Of a DNA stretch of 64,000 nt, positions 43,720 to 51,145 are shown piece after piece. The position numbers were made by a program, and so were the translations under genes. The notes beneath the pieces are model-generated. The model ran no database searches. It saw only the letters and a program-made list of their open reading frames with translations, and was not told the origin of the DNA. The stretch comes from DATJFQ01 sp035492775. GTDB taxonomy: Bacteria > Acidobacteriota > Vicinamibacteria > Vicinamibacterales > 2-12-FULL-66-21. Each line of letters starts with the position of its first letter. The stretch's first letter is position 1. Where the stretch lies: positions 62,001 to 126,000 of the forward strand of contig DATJIW010000075.1 in the NCBI GenBank assembly GCA_035492775.1. The letters are read 5' to 3'.

Positions 43720-43782
43720 GCACTGAGCACCGAGCGCCGCGCACCGAGCACCGCGCACCGCGCACCGCGCACCGAGCACCAG
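43720..43782. repeat. Nine-unit 7-bp minisatellite (GCACCGM)
   Basis: Nine consecutive heptamers: GCACTGA, GCACCGA, GCGCCGC, GCACCGA, GCACCGC three times, GCACCGA, GCACCAG. The array lies in the 169-bp gap between the divergent PadR gene (start 43652) and permease gene (start 43822). It is upstream of the PadR -35 box and 40 bp from the permease start codon. Confidence 0.85.
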
Positions 43783-43821
43783 CAAGAGTTCCCCCCTCTC
43801 CCCGCCGGATATAATCCGCGG

Positions 43822-46257
43822 ATGCTCGGCTCCGACATTCGCCTTGGCTACCGGCGACTACGGTCCCGGCCGGTGTCGACGGCCGTTCTGATTGCGATCA
43901 TCGCCGTGGGCATCGGCGCCTCGGCGGCGGTGTTCAGCCTCGTCGACCAGACGCTGCTGCGGCCCGCGCCGTTCCTCTTTCCGAATCGCCTCGTCATGGT
44001 GCTCGACACCGACCGCGCGAAAGCCGGTGGCGGCGGCAGTTCTCTGACGCCCGCGAAGATCGCGGGCTGGCAGCGTCAGCCGGCCGTGTTCGAGCGCTTC
44101 GAGGGCGTAGCGCCGGTGCAGTTCGACCTCACCCACGACGGCCCGCCAGAACGCGTCTGGGCGCTGTACGTGACGCCCGGTATCTTCTCGATGCTCGGCG
44201 TCTCGCCATCTCTCGGACGCCCCTTTCTCCCCGGAGAGGGGCAGCCAGGATCCGCGCGGGTCGCGCTGATCAGTGACGCGCTCTGGCGACGGCGTTTCGG
44301 CGCGCAAGCCGATGCGTTAGGGCGCCCGCTCACGCTGAACGGCGAGGACTACACCGTTGTCGGCGTCCTGCCGAGGAGATCACATCTGCTCGGCGACGTC
44401 ATGGACGTCTGGGTCCCGTTCGACGCCGCCGCGCACCTTGCGGATGCCAGCATGGATGACTTCTACGGCTTCGCGCGGCTCGCGCGCGGACTCCGGATAC
44501 CGGCCGCGCAGCACGCAGCGGACGGCATTGCCGACCGTCTGCAACGCGAATCGCCCCTCCCGGAGTCGTGGGACCTTTCATTGCGGCCGATGGAGATTGC
44601 GTGGGTCCGCCCGGCGTCGAGAGCGGCGTTGTACGTGCTGCTCGGAGCCGTCGGCTTCGTGCTGCTCATCACGTGCGCGAATGTCGCCAGCCTGTTTGCC
44701 GCGCAGGCCCCGCAGCGGACTCGCGAGATGGCGATCGCGTCGGCGCTCGGGTCGAATCGCGTGAGGCTGGTGAGGGGGGTACTGGTGGAGTCCGTTCTGA
44801 TCGCCGGCGCCGGCGGCGCACTGGGGATACTGCTCGGGCGGTGGGCGCTCGCCGCGATACTCGCTCTCGCGCCGAAAGAGCTCGTGTGGGGAAGTGCGCT
44901 GACCATCCAGATCGACGTTCGTGTCGTCGCGGTTGCGCTCGCGGCCACGCTGCTGACCGGAGTGGCGATTGGCCTGCTTCCGGCGTGGCGAGGTACGCGT
45001 CAGGCGATCGACTCCTGCCTCCGCGGAGGCAGTCGTTCTGCCGCCGCGCCATTTGGCCGCGCGTCAGCCCTGCTCATCGTCATCGAAGTCGCGTTCTCCC
45101 TCGTGCTGCTGACAGGCGCCGCGCTGATGGCCCGCACGCTGGTGAACCTCAACGCCATCGATCCCGGGTTCGATCCGGAGGGTCTCATCTCGATGCACGT
45201 CGATCTGCCGTCGGATCGGTATCCGAGCGTTCAAGCGCGGGCAGCGTTCTTCGACGACGTCGCCGCGCGTCTCTCCCATGTGCCGGGTGTGCTGGATTCA
45301 GCGGTGTCGCAGGGCCTTCCGCCGGGACACGGCGGCTTCTCATGGGGCGTGCTCCAGGCGGAGGGACACGCGCCAGAATCCGCCCAGGTAATGTTCCCGT
45401 TCAACGTCGTGTCGCCGACGTTTTTCCGGACGCTGCGGATGCCGCTCGTCGCTGGCCGCACGTTCCAGGCGGCTGAACAGCCGGACGTCGCGATCGTCAG
45501 CCAGGGCATGGCGGCGCGGCTGTGGCCCTCGGACAGCGCCGTCGGGCGCCGCTTCCGCGTCGGTACCGGTCCGTGGACGACGGTGGTCGGCGTCGTAGGC
45601 AACGTCGAGAGCCGGGCCGCCGGAGAGACGCGCACGCCGCTGCAGGTGTACCGTCCATTCGCGCGTGAACGCGCGTCGTCGGGAGTGCCCCGTACAACGA
45701 CCGCGTCGTCCCGCACGTATGCGTACCGAGTGCTCGTCGTTCGCGCCGCTGATCCCATGTCCGCACTGCCGGCGATCCGGCAGGCGATCTGGTCTGTGGA
45801 TGGCGACCAGCCGATCGAGGACGTTGCGCTCGCGACAGACGTCTACGCCGACGCCTTCGGACGACAGCGATTCGTTCTCCTGCTGATGACCGCGTTTTCA
45901 GCGATCGCGCTCGCGTTGGTGATCGCCGGGCTGATCGGTGTGTTGTCCCAGGTGGTCGCGCGCCGGACTCGCGAAATCGGCATTCGCGTCGCGCTGGGCG
46001 CCGCTCCTGCTCACGTGCGGCGCCTCGTGATGGCTCAAGGAATGTCAATGGTCGCCATTGGTGCGTGCGTCGGCCTCGCGGCGGCGTTGGTCCTGACGCG
46101 GACGCTGCAGACGTTGCTGTTCGAGGTCGGGCCGGCGGATCCCGTGACGTTTGCGGGCGTGACGGCCGGGATGTCGGCGGTGGCGGTCGCCGGCTGCTGG
46201 CTGCCCGTGCGCGCCGCGCTCCGCATCCCACCGGCCGAAGCACTCCGCAACGAGTAG
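43822..46257 (+). CDS. ADOP-type ABC permease without prefix domain
   Basis: 811 residues. It starts with IRLGYRRLRSRPVSTAVLIAIIAVGIGASAAVFSLVDQTLL, so transmembrane helix 1 is at about 20-42 with no prefix. Two periplasmic cores and two FtsX bundles follow (TCANVASLFAAQAPQRTREMAIASALGSNRVRLVRG and VLSQVVARRTREIGIRVALGAAPAHVRRLV). The layout copies that of the permease at 37158: divergent from a PadR gene that itself precedes a prefixed permease. The first core is more divergent from the other ADOPs in this window. The SGNH hydrolase gene begins 5 nt after the stop, so cotranscription is likely. Confidence 0.9.
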   Translation: MLGSDIRLGYRRLRSRPVSTAVLIAIIAVGIGASAAVFSLVDQTLLRPAPFLFPNRLVMVLDTDRAKAGGGGSSLTPAKIAGWQRQPAVFERFEGVAPVQFDLTHDGPPERVWALYVTPGIFSMLGVSPSLGRPFLPGEGQPGSARVALISDALWRRRFGAQADALGRPLTLNGEDYTVVGVLPRRSHLLGDVMDVWVPFDAAAHLADASMDDFYGFARLARGLRIPAAQHAADGIADRLQRESPLPESWDLSLRPMEIAWVRPASRAALYVLLGAVGFVLLITCANVASLFAAQAPQRTREMAIASALGSNRVRLVRGVLVESVLIAGAGGALGILLGRWALAAILALAPKELVWGSALTIQIDVRVVAVALAATLLTGVAIGLLPAWRGTRQAIDSCLRGGSRSAAAPFGRASALLIVIEVAFSLVLLTGAALMARTLVNLNAIDPGFDPEGLISMHVDLPSDRYPSVQARAAFFDDVAARLSHVPGVLDSAVSQGLPPGHGGFSWGVLQAEGHAPESAQVMFPFNVVSPTFFRTLRMPLVAGRTFQAAEQPDVAIVSQGMAARLWPSDSAVGRRFRVGTGPWTTVVGVVGNVESRAAGETRTPLQVYRPFARERASSGVPRTTTASSRTYAYRVLVVRAADPMSALPAIRQAIWSVDGDQPIEDVALATDVYADAFGRQRFVLLLMTAFSAIALALVIAGLIGVLSQVVARRTREIGIRVALGAAPAHVRRLVMAQGMSMVAIGACVGLAAALVLTRTLQTLLFEVGPADPVTFAGVTAGMSAVAVAGCWLPVRAALRIPPAEALRNE

Positions 46258-46262
46258 CTGAC

Positions 46263-47183
46263 GTGAGGGCCGCCGCCATCGCCGTGCTGTTCATCGGCAA
46301 CAGCCTGACGAGCGCCAACGATCTGCCGCACCTCGTTCAGCAGATCGCGCGCGCGGCCGGTGTGTCGATGACGGTGGCGTCCGTCACGAAACCAAACTTC
46401 AGTCTCGAGGACCACTGGAACGACGGTGAAGCGCGTCGCGCGATCGCCAGCCGTCGATGGGACATCGTCGTGTTGCAGCAGGGACCGTCGGCGCTGCCGG
46501 AGTCGCGAACGCTGCTCGTCGAGTACGCGCGAAAGTTCGACCGCGACATTCGTGCAGCCCACGCAAGGCCTGCCATGTACATGGTCTGGCCCTCCAGGAC
46601 CCGAGCGTCGGACTTTGACGACGTGAGCGGGTCGTACCGGGAGGCGAGCCGCATCATTGACGGTGTGCTGTTGCCTGCCGGCGACGCGTGGCGCGCCGCA
46701 TGGCGGCGCGACGAAGGGCTGGCGCTCTATGCGACGGATGGATTTCATCCGACCCGGGCAGGCTCCGTGCTCGCGGCCTTGACGATCGCGAGGTGCATCG
46801 GCGGACGTCTGCCGGCGACGATTCCGATCGACGGAGTGACGCCCACGGAACTGACGACGCTTCGTGCTGTATCGGAGGAAACGGCTTCACGCGACTGCCC
46901 AGTGGGCCGGTTTGGACGCGACGACGAGGCTCGTGCTGGCGAACGGGTTGCCATACCAGAAGCGCCAGCCCAGGCCGCGGCGCTCGAGGCTGGCGGCCCG
47001 GAGCCCCTCGAGGGTGCGCGCGTAGAACGCGGTCGCGCGGATGTCCGCGATCACGAGGCGGCCTCCCGGCTTGAGCACGCGCCACGCTTCCGACACTGCG
47101 CGACCGCGTCCCTCGTTGCCGTGGATATTGTGGATTGCGAGGCTCGAGACGACGAGGTCGAACATGGCGTCTTCGAACGGTAA
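46263..47183 (+). CDS. SGNH-hydrolase-like protein with antisense C-terminal extension
   Basis: 306 residues, GTG start. IAVLFIGNSLTSANDLPHLVQQIA gives nucleophile Ser14 in the GNSLT block. The C-terminal catalytic pair is Asp159/His162 in YATDGFHPTRAGS, and VVLQQGPSALPES resembles block III. Family members end near residue 205. Here the frame continues about 97 residues through the methyltransferase gene on the opposite strand, and that tail (GRDDEARAGERVAIPEAP...) looks like an antisense translation. The true product may be shorter if a frameshift or lost stop lies near 46890. There is no signal peptide. It probably hydrolyses an ester and follows the permease gene. Confidence 0.65.
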   Translation: MRAAAIAVLFIGNSLTSANDLPHLVQQIARAAGVSMTVASVTKPNFSLEDHWNDGEARRAIASRRWDIVVLQQGPSALPESRTLLVEYARKFDRDIRAAHARPAMYMVWPSRTRASDFDDVSGSYREASRIIDGVLLPAGDAWRAAWRRDEGLALYATDGFHPTRAGSVLAALTIARCIGGRLPATIPIDGVTPTELTTLRAVSEETASRDCPVGRFGRDDEARAGERVAIPEAPAQAAALEAGGPEPLEGARVERGRADVRDHEAASRLEHAPRFRHCATASLVAVDIVDCEARDDEVEHGVFER

Positions 47184-47633
47184 CGCGCGCATGTCTCCCG
47201 TCGCGACCTCGACGCGCTCGCGGACTCCTTCGGAGGCGGCGTTGGCCAGCGTGACGTCTCGCGAGTTGCCGGATTGATCCCGCGTACTCCACACGTCGAC
47301 GCCGGTAACGCGCCCGCTGGTCAGGCGCCGGGCGACGGCCGTCAGGACCGCGCCGCGGCCGCATCCGAGATCCAGCACTCGCTCGTCGCCGCGAAGACGG
47401 AGGCCGTCCAGGATCTCTCCCCAGACCTGAAATTTGCCGATCCGCGTCGTATACAGGAAGCTGGCGGCGTTCGCGAGGAAGAACACACCATACGCGGCGA
47501 GTTCGAGCGTCGGACGTCTGGCGTGTCCGGTCCACCAGAAGAACAGTGCGGCGATGAGGCAGGCGGAGCCGCCCGATGCGAAGCTCGCGAGCGCATAGGG
47601 CGCGTCGTAGCCGTAACTGCCGCGGTTCCGCAT
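46887..47633 (-). CDS. Class I SAM-dependent methyltransferase with N-terminal membrane segments
   Basis: 248 residues. Two hydrophobic segments at about 17-36 and 45-62 anchor the protein. The methyltransferase domain follows: motif I VLDLGCGRGAVLTAV (about 86-100), GVDVWSTRDQSGN, ATGDMRALPFEDAMFDLVVSSLAIHNI and WRVLKPGGRLVIADI. This layout occurs in uncharacterised bacterial methyltransferases that may act on membrane lipids or quinones; the substrate is unknown. Its C-terminal 297 nt overlap the convergent SGNH hydrolase frame. ATG 47633 begins the first segment. It is divergent from the amidohydrolase gene. Confidence 0.87.
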   Translation of the reverse strand: MRNRGSYGYDAPYALASFASGGSACLIAALFFWWTGHARRPTLELAAYGVFFLANAASFLYTTRIGKFQVWGEILDGLRLRGDERVLDLGCGRGAVLTAVARRLTSGRVTGVDVWSTRDQSGNSRDVTLANAASEGVRERVEVATGDMRALPFEDAMFDLVVSSLAIHNIHGNEGRGRAVSEAWRVLKPGGRLVIADIRATAFYARTLEGLRAASLERRGLGWRFWYGNPFASTSLVVASKPAHWAVA

Positions 47634-47664
47634 GTGAACGGTGGATTATACGAGGCCTTACGAT

Positions 47665-49374
47665 ATGTCCGTGAAGTGTCTGCCTGCGGCAAGGTTCCGA
47701 TGGTTGACCGCCGCCGTGATCTGTGCGGCCGTTCCTGGCGCGTGTCAGCGAGGTGAGGCCGTGAAGACGGCTCCCCCGATCACGCTCGCGTTGCTGAACG
47801 GCCACGTGTGGACGGGAGATCCGTCACGACCCGAGGCGCAGGCGGTCGCCCTCGCCGGCGATCGAATTGCGATGGTCGGCACGACGGATGATGTGCGCGC
47901 AGCCGCGGGGGGAGCAGAAACGCTCGACCTCCACGGACAATTCGTGACCCCGGGTTTCATCGACGCGCACGTCCACTTTCTTCAGGGTGGATTCAGCCTG
48001 ACCGCGGTGCAGCTTCGCGACGCGAATACCCGCAACGAGTTCGTGGAGCGGATCCGGAAGTTTGCGGCGGCCACTCCACCGGGGACGTGGATCCTCGGAG
48101 GCGACTGGGATCACACACGCTGGGGCGGCGAGCTGCCGCGGCGCGACTGGATTGACGCGGTGACCCGCGATCATCCCGTCTGGGTGAATCGTCTCGACGG
48201 CCACATGGCGCTCGCCAATACCGCAGCACTGGAGGCAGCGGGGGTGACGGATCGCGTCGCCGACGTTGCCGGCGGCGAGATCGTCCGTGACGCCAGCGGC
48301 CGCCCGACAGGATTGCTCAAGGACAACGCGATGGATCTCGTGGGCGGGAAAGTGCCGCCGCCATCGCCGGAGCAGAACGATCGGGCGCTGGACGCCGCGA
48401 TGACGTACGTCGCCGCGCAGGGTGTCACCGCCGTCCATCACATGGGCACCTGGGACGACCTCGAGGTCTTCGAACGCGCCTGGCGCGCCGGACGTCTCAT
48501 CACGAGGATCCAGTCCGCCGTTCCGCTCAGCACCTGGCAGCGCCTCGCGTCCACCGTGGCGTCGAAACGATTCGGGACCGACGGCCACGGCGACCTGTGG
48601 CTGCGGATAGGCGTGCTCAAGGGATTCGCCGATGGTTCGCTCGGATCGCACACGGCCGCATTCGACGAGCCGTTCACGGACGCACCCGCGGACAGGGGAC
48701 TGTTCGTCACGACGCCGCAGGATCTGTACACGTGGATCTCCGGTGCCGACCGGGCTGGGCTCTTCGTCGCCGTGCACGCAATCGGCGATCGCGCGATCGG
48801 GACGGTGCTCGACATCTTCGAGCGCGTCGAACGCGAGAACGGCCCGCGCGACCGGCGCTTCCGCGTCGAGCACGCACAGCACCTGCGGCCCGCCGACATT
48901 CCCAGGTTCAGCCAGCTCAACGTGATCGCGAGCATGCAGCCGTATCACGCAATTGACGACGGGCGCTGGGCGGAGCCGATCATCGGTCCCGTGCGCATCC
49001 GGACGACGTACGCCTTCCGTTCGCTGCTCGACGCCGGCGCCCGCCTCGCGTTCGGCAGCGACTGGGATGTCGCGCCGCCGACGCCGATCGAGGGCATCTA
49101 CGCCGCGGTGACGCGCCGCACCCTGGACGATCGAAATCCCCGAGGGTGGGTGCCGGAGCAGAAAATCACGGTCGACGAAGCGCTGCGTGCGTACACGTCG
49201 GGCGGTGCGTACGCCTCGTTTCGCGAGCACGACGAAGGAACGATCGCTCCGGGAATGCTGGCCGATCTGACGGTGATCGATCGCGACCTTCGCGCGATTC
49301 CGCCGGAGCAGATCCGGGACGCGCACATCGTCCGGACGATCGTCGGCGGAAAGACAGTGTATCTGCGGCGATGA
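47665..49374 (+). CDS. Amidohydrolase family protein (YtcJ-like), lipoprotein
   Basis: 569 residues. The N-terminus (RFRWLTAAVICAAVPGAC) has a lipobox ending at Cys27, so the enzyme is probably membrane-anchored outside the cytoplasm. The amidohydrolase metal site is seen as FIDAHVHF (99-106), HAIGDRAIGTVLDIFERVE, RVEHAQHL and GSDWDVAPPTPIEGIYAAVTRR. The YtcJ group includes N-substituted formamide deformylase-like enzymes; the substrate is unknown. I chose ATG 47665 because the signal starts there; a GTG at 47641 would add eight residues. It is divergent from the methyltransferase and followed on the same strand by a second methyltransferase. Confidence 0.88.
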   Translation: MSVKCLPAARFRWLTAAVICAAVPGACQRGEAVKTAPPITLALLNGHVWTGDPSRPEAQAVALAGDRIAMVGTTDDVRAAAGGAETLDLHGQFVTPGFIDAHVHFLQGGFSLTAVQLRDANTRNEFVERIRKFAAATPPGTWILGGDWDHTRWGGELPRRDWIDAVTRDHPVWVNRLDGHMALANTAALEAAGVTDRVADVAGGEIVRDASGRPTGLLKDNAMDLVGGKVPPPSPEQNDRALDAAMTYVAAQGVTAVHHMGTWDDLEVFERAWRAGRLITRIQSAVPLSTWQRLASTVASKRFGTDGHGDLWLRIGVLKGFADGSLGSHTAAFDEPFTDAPADRGLFVTTPQDLYTWISGADRAGLFVAVHAIGDRAIGTVLDIFERVERENGPRDRRFRVEHAQHLRPADIPRFSQLNVIASMQPYHAIDDGRWAEPIIGPVRIRTTYAFRSLLDAGARLAFGSDWDVAPPTPIEGIYAAVTRRTLDDRNPRGWVPEQKITVDEALRAYTSGGAYASFREHDEGTIAPGMLADLTVIDRDLRAIPPEQIRDAHIVRTIVGGKTVYLRR

Positions 49375-49421
49375 TGAACTGATTCCTCAAACCGATGCCG
49401 GCCCGACGTCGTCCAAACGCC

Positions 49422-50051
49422 ATGACCAGCCGTTTCAGGACCCAGGCGGGAGCTATCGCGGCGCTGCTGCTCGCCGCGGCGGCGGGCGCAGGCGCCCAGT
49501 CGGCCGCCGACAATCGGGCGGATGCCGACCAACTCGCGAAGGCGCTCAACGTGAGCACCGGATCGACGGTCTGCGAGGTCGGCGCCGGGAGTGGTGAGCT
49601 GACGGTACTGATGGCCGAGGCGGTCGGCCCCTCGGGGAAGGTCTACAGCAACGACCTGAATCCGGACCGTCGTGCCGAGATCGCCAGGGCGGCCGCGGCT
49701 GCCGGACTCTCGAACGTGACGGTGGTCGAAGGCGCTCCGGCCGCTTCGAACATCGCGCCCGGAACGTGCGACTCGCTCTTCATGCGCAACGTCTACCACC
49801 ATTTCGGCGATCCCGCGTCGATGAACGCGGATCTCTTTCGCGCGCTGAAGCCGGGGAGCCGGATCGCGGTCATCGATTTCACGCCGCGAGGGACAGAGAG
49901 CGCGGATCCGAAAGGACGCGCGGACGAGGCGCACCACGGCGTCACGCCCGCCACAGTAGTCCGCGAGCTGGCGGGGGCCGGTTTCACCGACCTTCAGTCG
50001 TCGGATCTTCGCGGCGGTTTCATCGTCGTCGGCGTTCGCCCTTCCCGCTGA
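49422..50051 (+). CDS. Methyltransferase-fold protein with signal peptide
   Basis: 209 residues from ATG 49422 (ATG 49395 also in frame). Residues 1-26 (TSRFRTQAGAIAALLLAAAAGAGAQS) look like a cleavable signal peptide ending AQS. The rest is a class I methyltransferase fold: VCEVGAGSGELTVLMAEAVGP (50-70), VYSNDLNPDRRAEI, VVEGAPAASNIAPGTCDSLFMRNVYHHF and LKPGSRIAVIDFTPRG. Export of such an enzyme is odd, because S-adenosylmethionine is a cytoplasmic cofactor. Similar signal-bearing methyltransferases occur in other bacteria without an assigned role. Its 3' end overlaps the convergent VOC gene by 32 nt. Confidence 0.8.
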   Translation: MTSRFRTQAGAIAALLLAAAAGAGAQSAADNRADADQLAKALNVSTGSTVCEVGAGSGELTVLMAEAVGPSGKVYSNDLNPDRRAEIARAAAAAGLSNVTVVEGAPAASNIAPGTCDSLFMRNVYHHFGDPASMNADLFRALKPGSRIAVIDFTPRGTESADPKGRADEAHHGVTPATVVRELAGAGFTDLQSSDLRGGFIVVGVRPSR

Positions 50052-50502
50052 CGGACGACCGGCGACGGGCCTTGGCCGACGAGCGCGTCGAACGCGTCGC
50101 CGCGTTCGGCTTTGCCCGCGGGGATCGTGCTTTCGTGGTGACGCGCGTCCGCGGAGGCCGTGGATGCCGAGGTTCGTAGACGCCGAGCTTGCCGCCGCCT
50201 GGCAGCGTCAAACTCGTGAGCACGCCCCAGCCCATCGACTGCGGCGGCGAGCAGTCGATGCCGCGGGACGCCATGTCAGCAGCGAACGCGGCAACGTCGT
50301 TCGTCATCAGATACAGTTCGTGCCGGTCGTTGCCGTCCGCCGGATGGAACGCGACTTCCGCCGGGGGCAGCGCAAAAATCAGCCACCCGCCTCCGGCATC
50401 CACGGAAGGCAGGCGAAGGACGTCGCGAATGAACGCGCGGTCGCGGTCCGCGTCGCGGGTGTAAATGATTGTGTGGACGCCATCGATGCGGGCTTTCGGC
50501 AT
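50020..50502 (-). CDS. VOC-superfamily (glyoxalase-like) protein with basic tail
   Basis: 160 residues. Residues 5-115 have the vicinal-oxygen-chelate pattern: VHTIIYTRDADRDRAFIRDVLRLPSVDAGGGWLIFALPPAEVAFHP, then HELYLMTNDVAAFAADMASRGIDCSPP and LTSLTLPGGGKLGVYEPRHP. It could be a small-molecule binding or metal-dependent enzyme; the substrate is unclear. Residues 116-160 are a Lys/Arg/Ser-rich tail (TTKARSPRAKPNAATRSTRSSAKARRRSS) that may bind nucleic acid or be an accidental extension, because it overlaps the convergent methyltransferase gene. It lies 16 nt downstream of the YdeI-like gene. Confidence 0.8.
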   Translation of the reverse strand: MPKARIDGVHTIIYTRDADRDRAFIRDVLRLPSVDAGGGWLIFALPPAEVAFHPADGNDRHELYLMTNDVAAFAADMASRGIDCSPPQSMGWGVLTSLTLPGGGKLGVYEPRHPRPPRTRVTTKARSPRAKPNAATRSTRSSAKARRRSSVSGKGERRRR

Positions 50503-50518
50503 TGTGCGGCTTTCTTGC

Positions 50519-51121
50519 TCAGCGCGTGCGCTTCGTCGGCGCGAGCGCAGGGAGACGTTCGGCTTTCGCTGAATGATGGATCAGGACCGACAGCCGCCTG
50601 GTGCGCGTCTCCTCGGTCTTTGCGCTGACGATCCACCACATCACCGCCCGGCGGTACGACGGCGGCTGCGATTCGAAGAACTTGAACGCCGCCGCGTTCT
50701 TTTTCAGCACTTTGGCATACTGCGGCGGCAGCTCGACACTGCGTTGTTCGTACGAGTAGATGCCGCACTTGTTGTCGCGGCGCGCCTCATACGCCTCGAG
50801 CCCGCGCGGGCGCATGCGCCCTTCGCGGAGGAGCGACTGGACGTGACGGACATTGACGGCGCTCCAGACGCTTCCGCGCTTGCGGGGCGTGAAGCGGATG
50901 GTATACGCGTCGTTGTCTATCCGCTTCCGGATCCCGTCGATCCAGCCGTAGCAGAGCGCCTCGCGGACCGACTCCGTCCACGTCAGGCTGGGCCGTCCTG
51001 TGGCTCTCTTGTGAAACCCGACCCAAATCTCACTCGCCGATTCATGCTGCGCCTCGAGCCACGTGCGAAACTCCGAGGCGCTCGCGAAGAAGGTCGGCTT
51101 CACCAGCGGCTGGCGGCCCAC
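50519..51121 (-). CDS. YdeI/OmpD-associated family protein
   Basis: 200 residues, GTG start. The family pattern is clear: FASASEFRTWLEAQHESASEIWVGFHKRATGRPSLTWTESVREALCYGWIDGIRKRIDNDAYTIRFTPRKRGSVWSAVNVRHVQSLLREGRMRPRGLEAYEAR. The second half has the usual helical PPSYRRAVMWWIVSAKTEETRTRRLSVLIHHSAKAER. Members are cytoplasmic; some protect against peptides, but the biochemical role is not settled. It is followed 16 nt later by the VOC gene, suggesting an operon, and lies 24 nt downstream of the S9 peptidase gene. Confidence 0.87.
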   Translation of the reverse strand: MGRQPLVKPTFFASASEFRTWLEAQHESASEIWVGFHKRATGRPSLTWTESVREALCYGWIDGIRKRIDNDAYTIRFTPRKRGSVWSAVNVRHVQSLLREGRMRPRGLEAYEARRDNKCGIYSYEQRSVELPPQYAKVLKKNAAAFKFFESQPPSYRRAVMWWIVSAKTEETRTRRLSVLIHHSAKAERLPALAPTKRTR

Positions 51122-51145
51122 GACTGACGGTTCCGCGGCTGCTGT

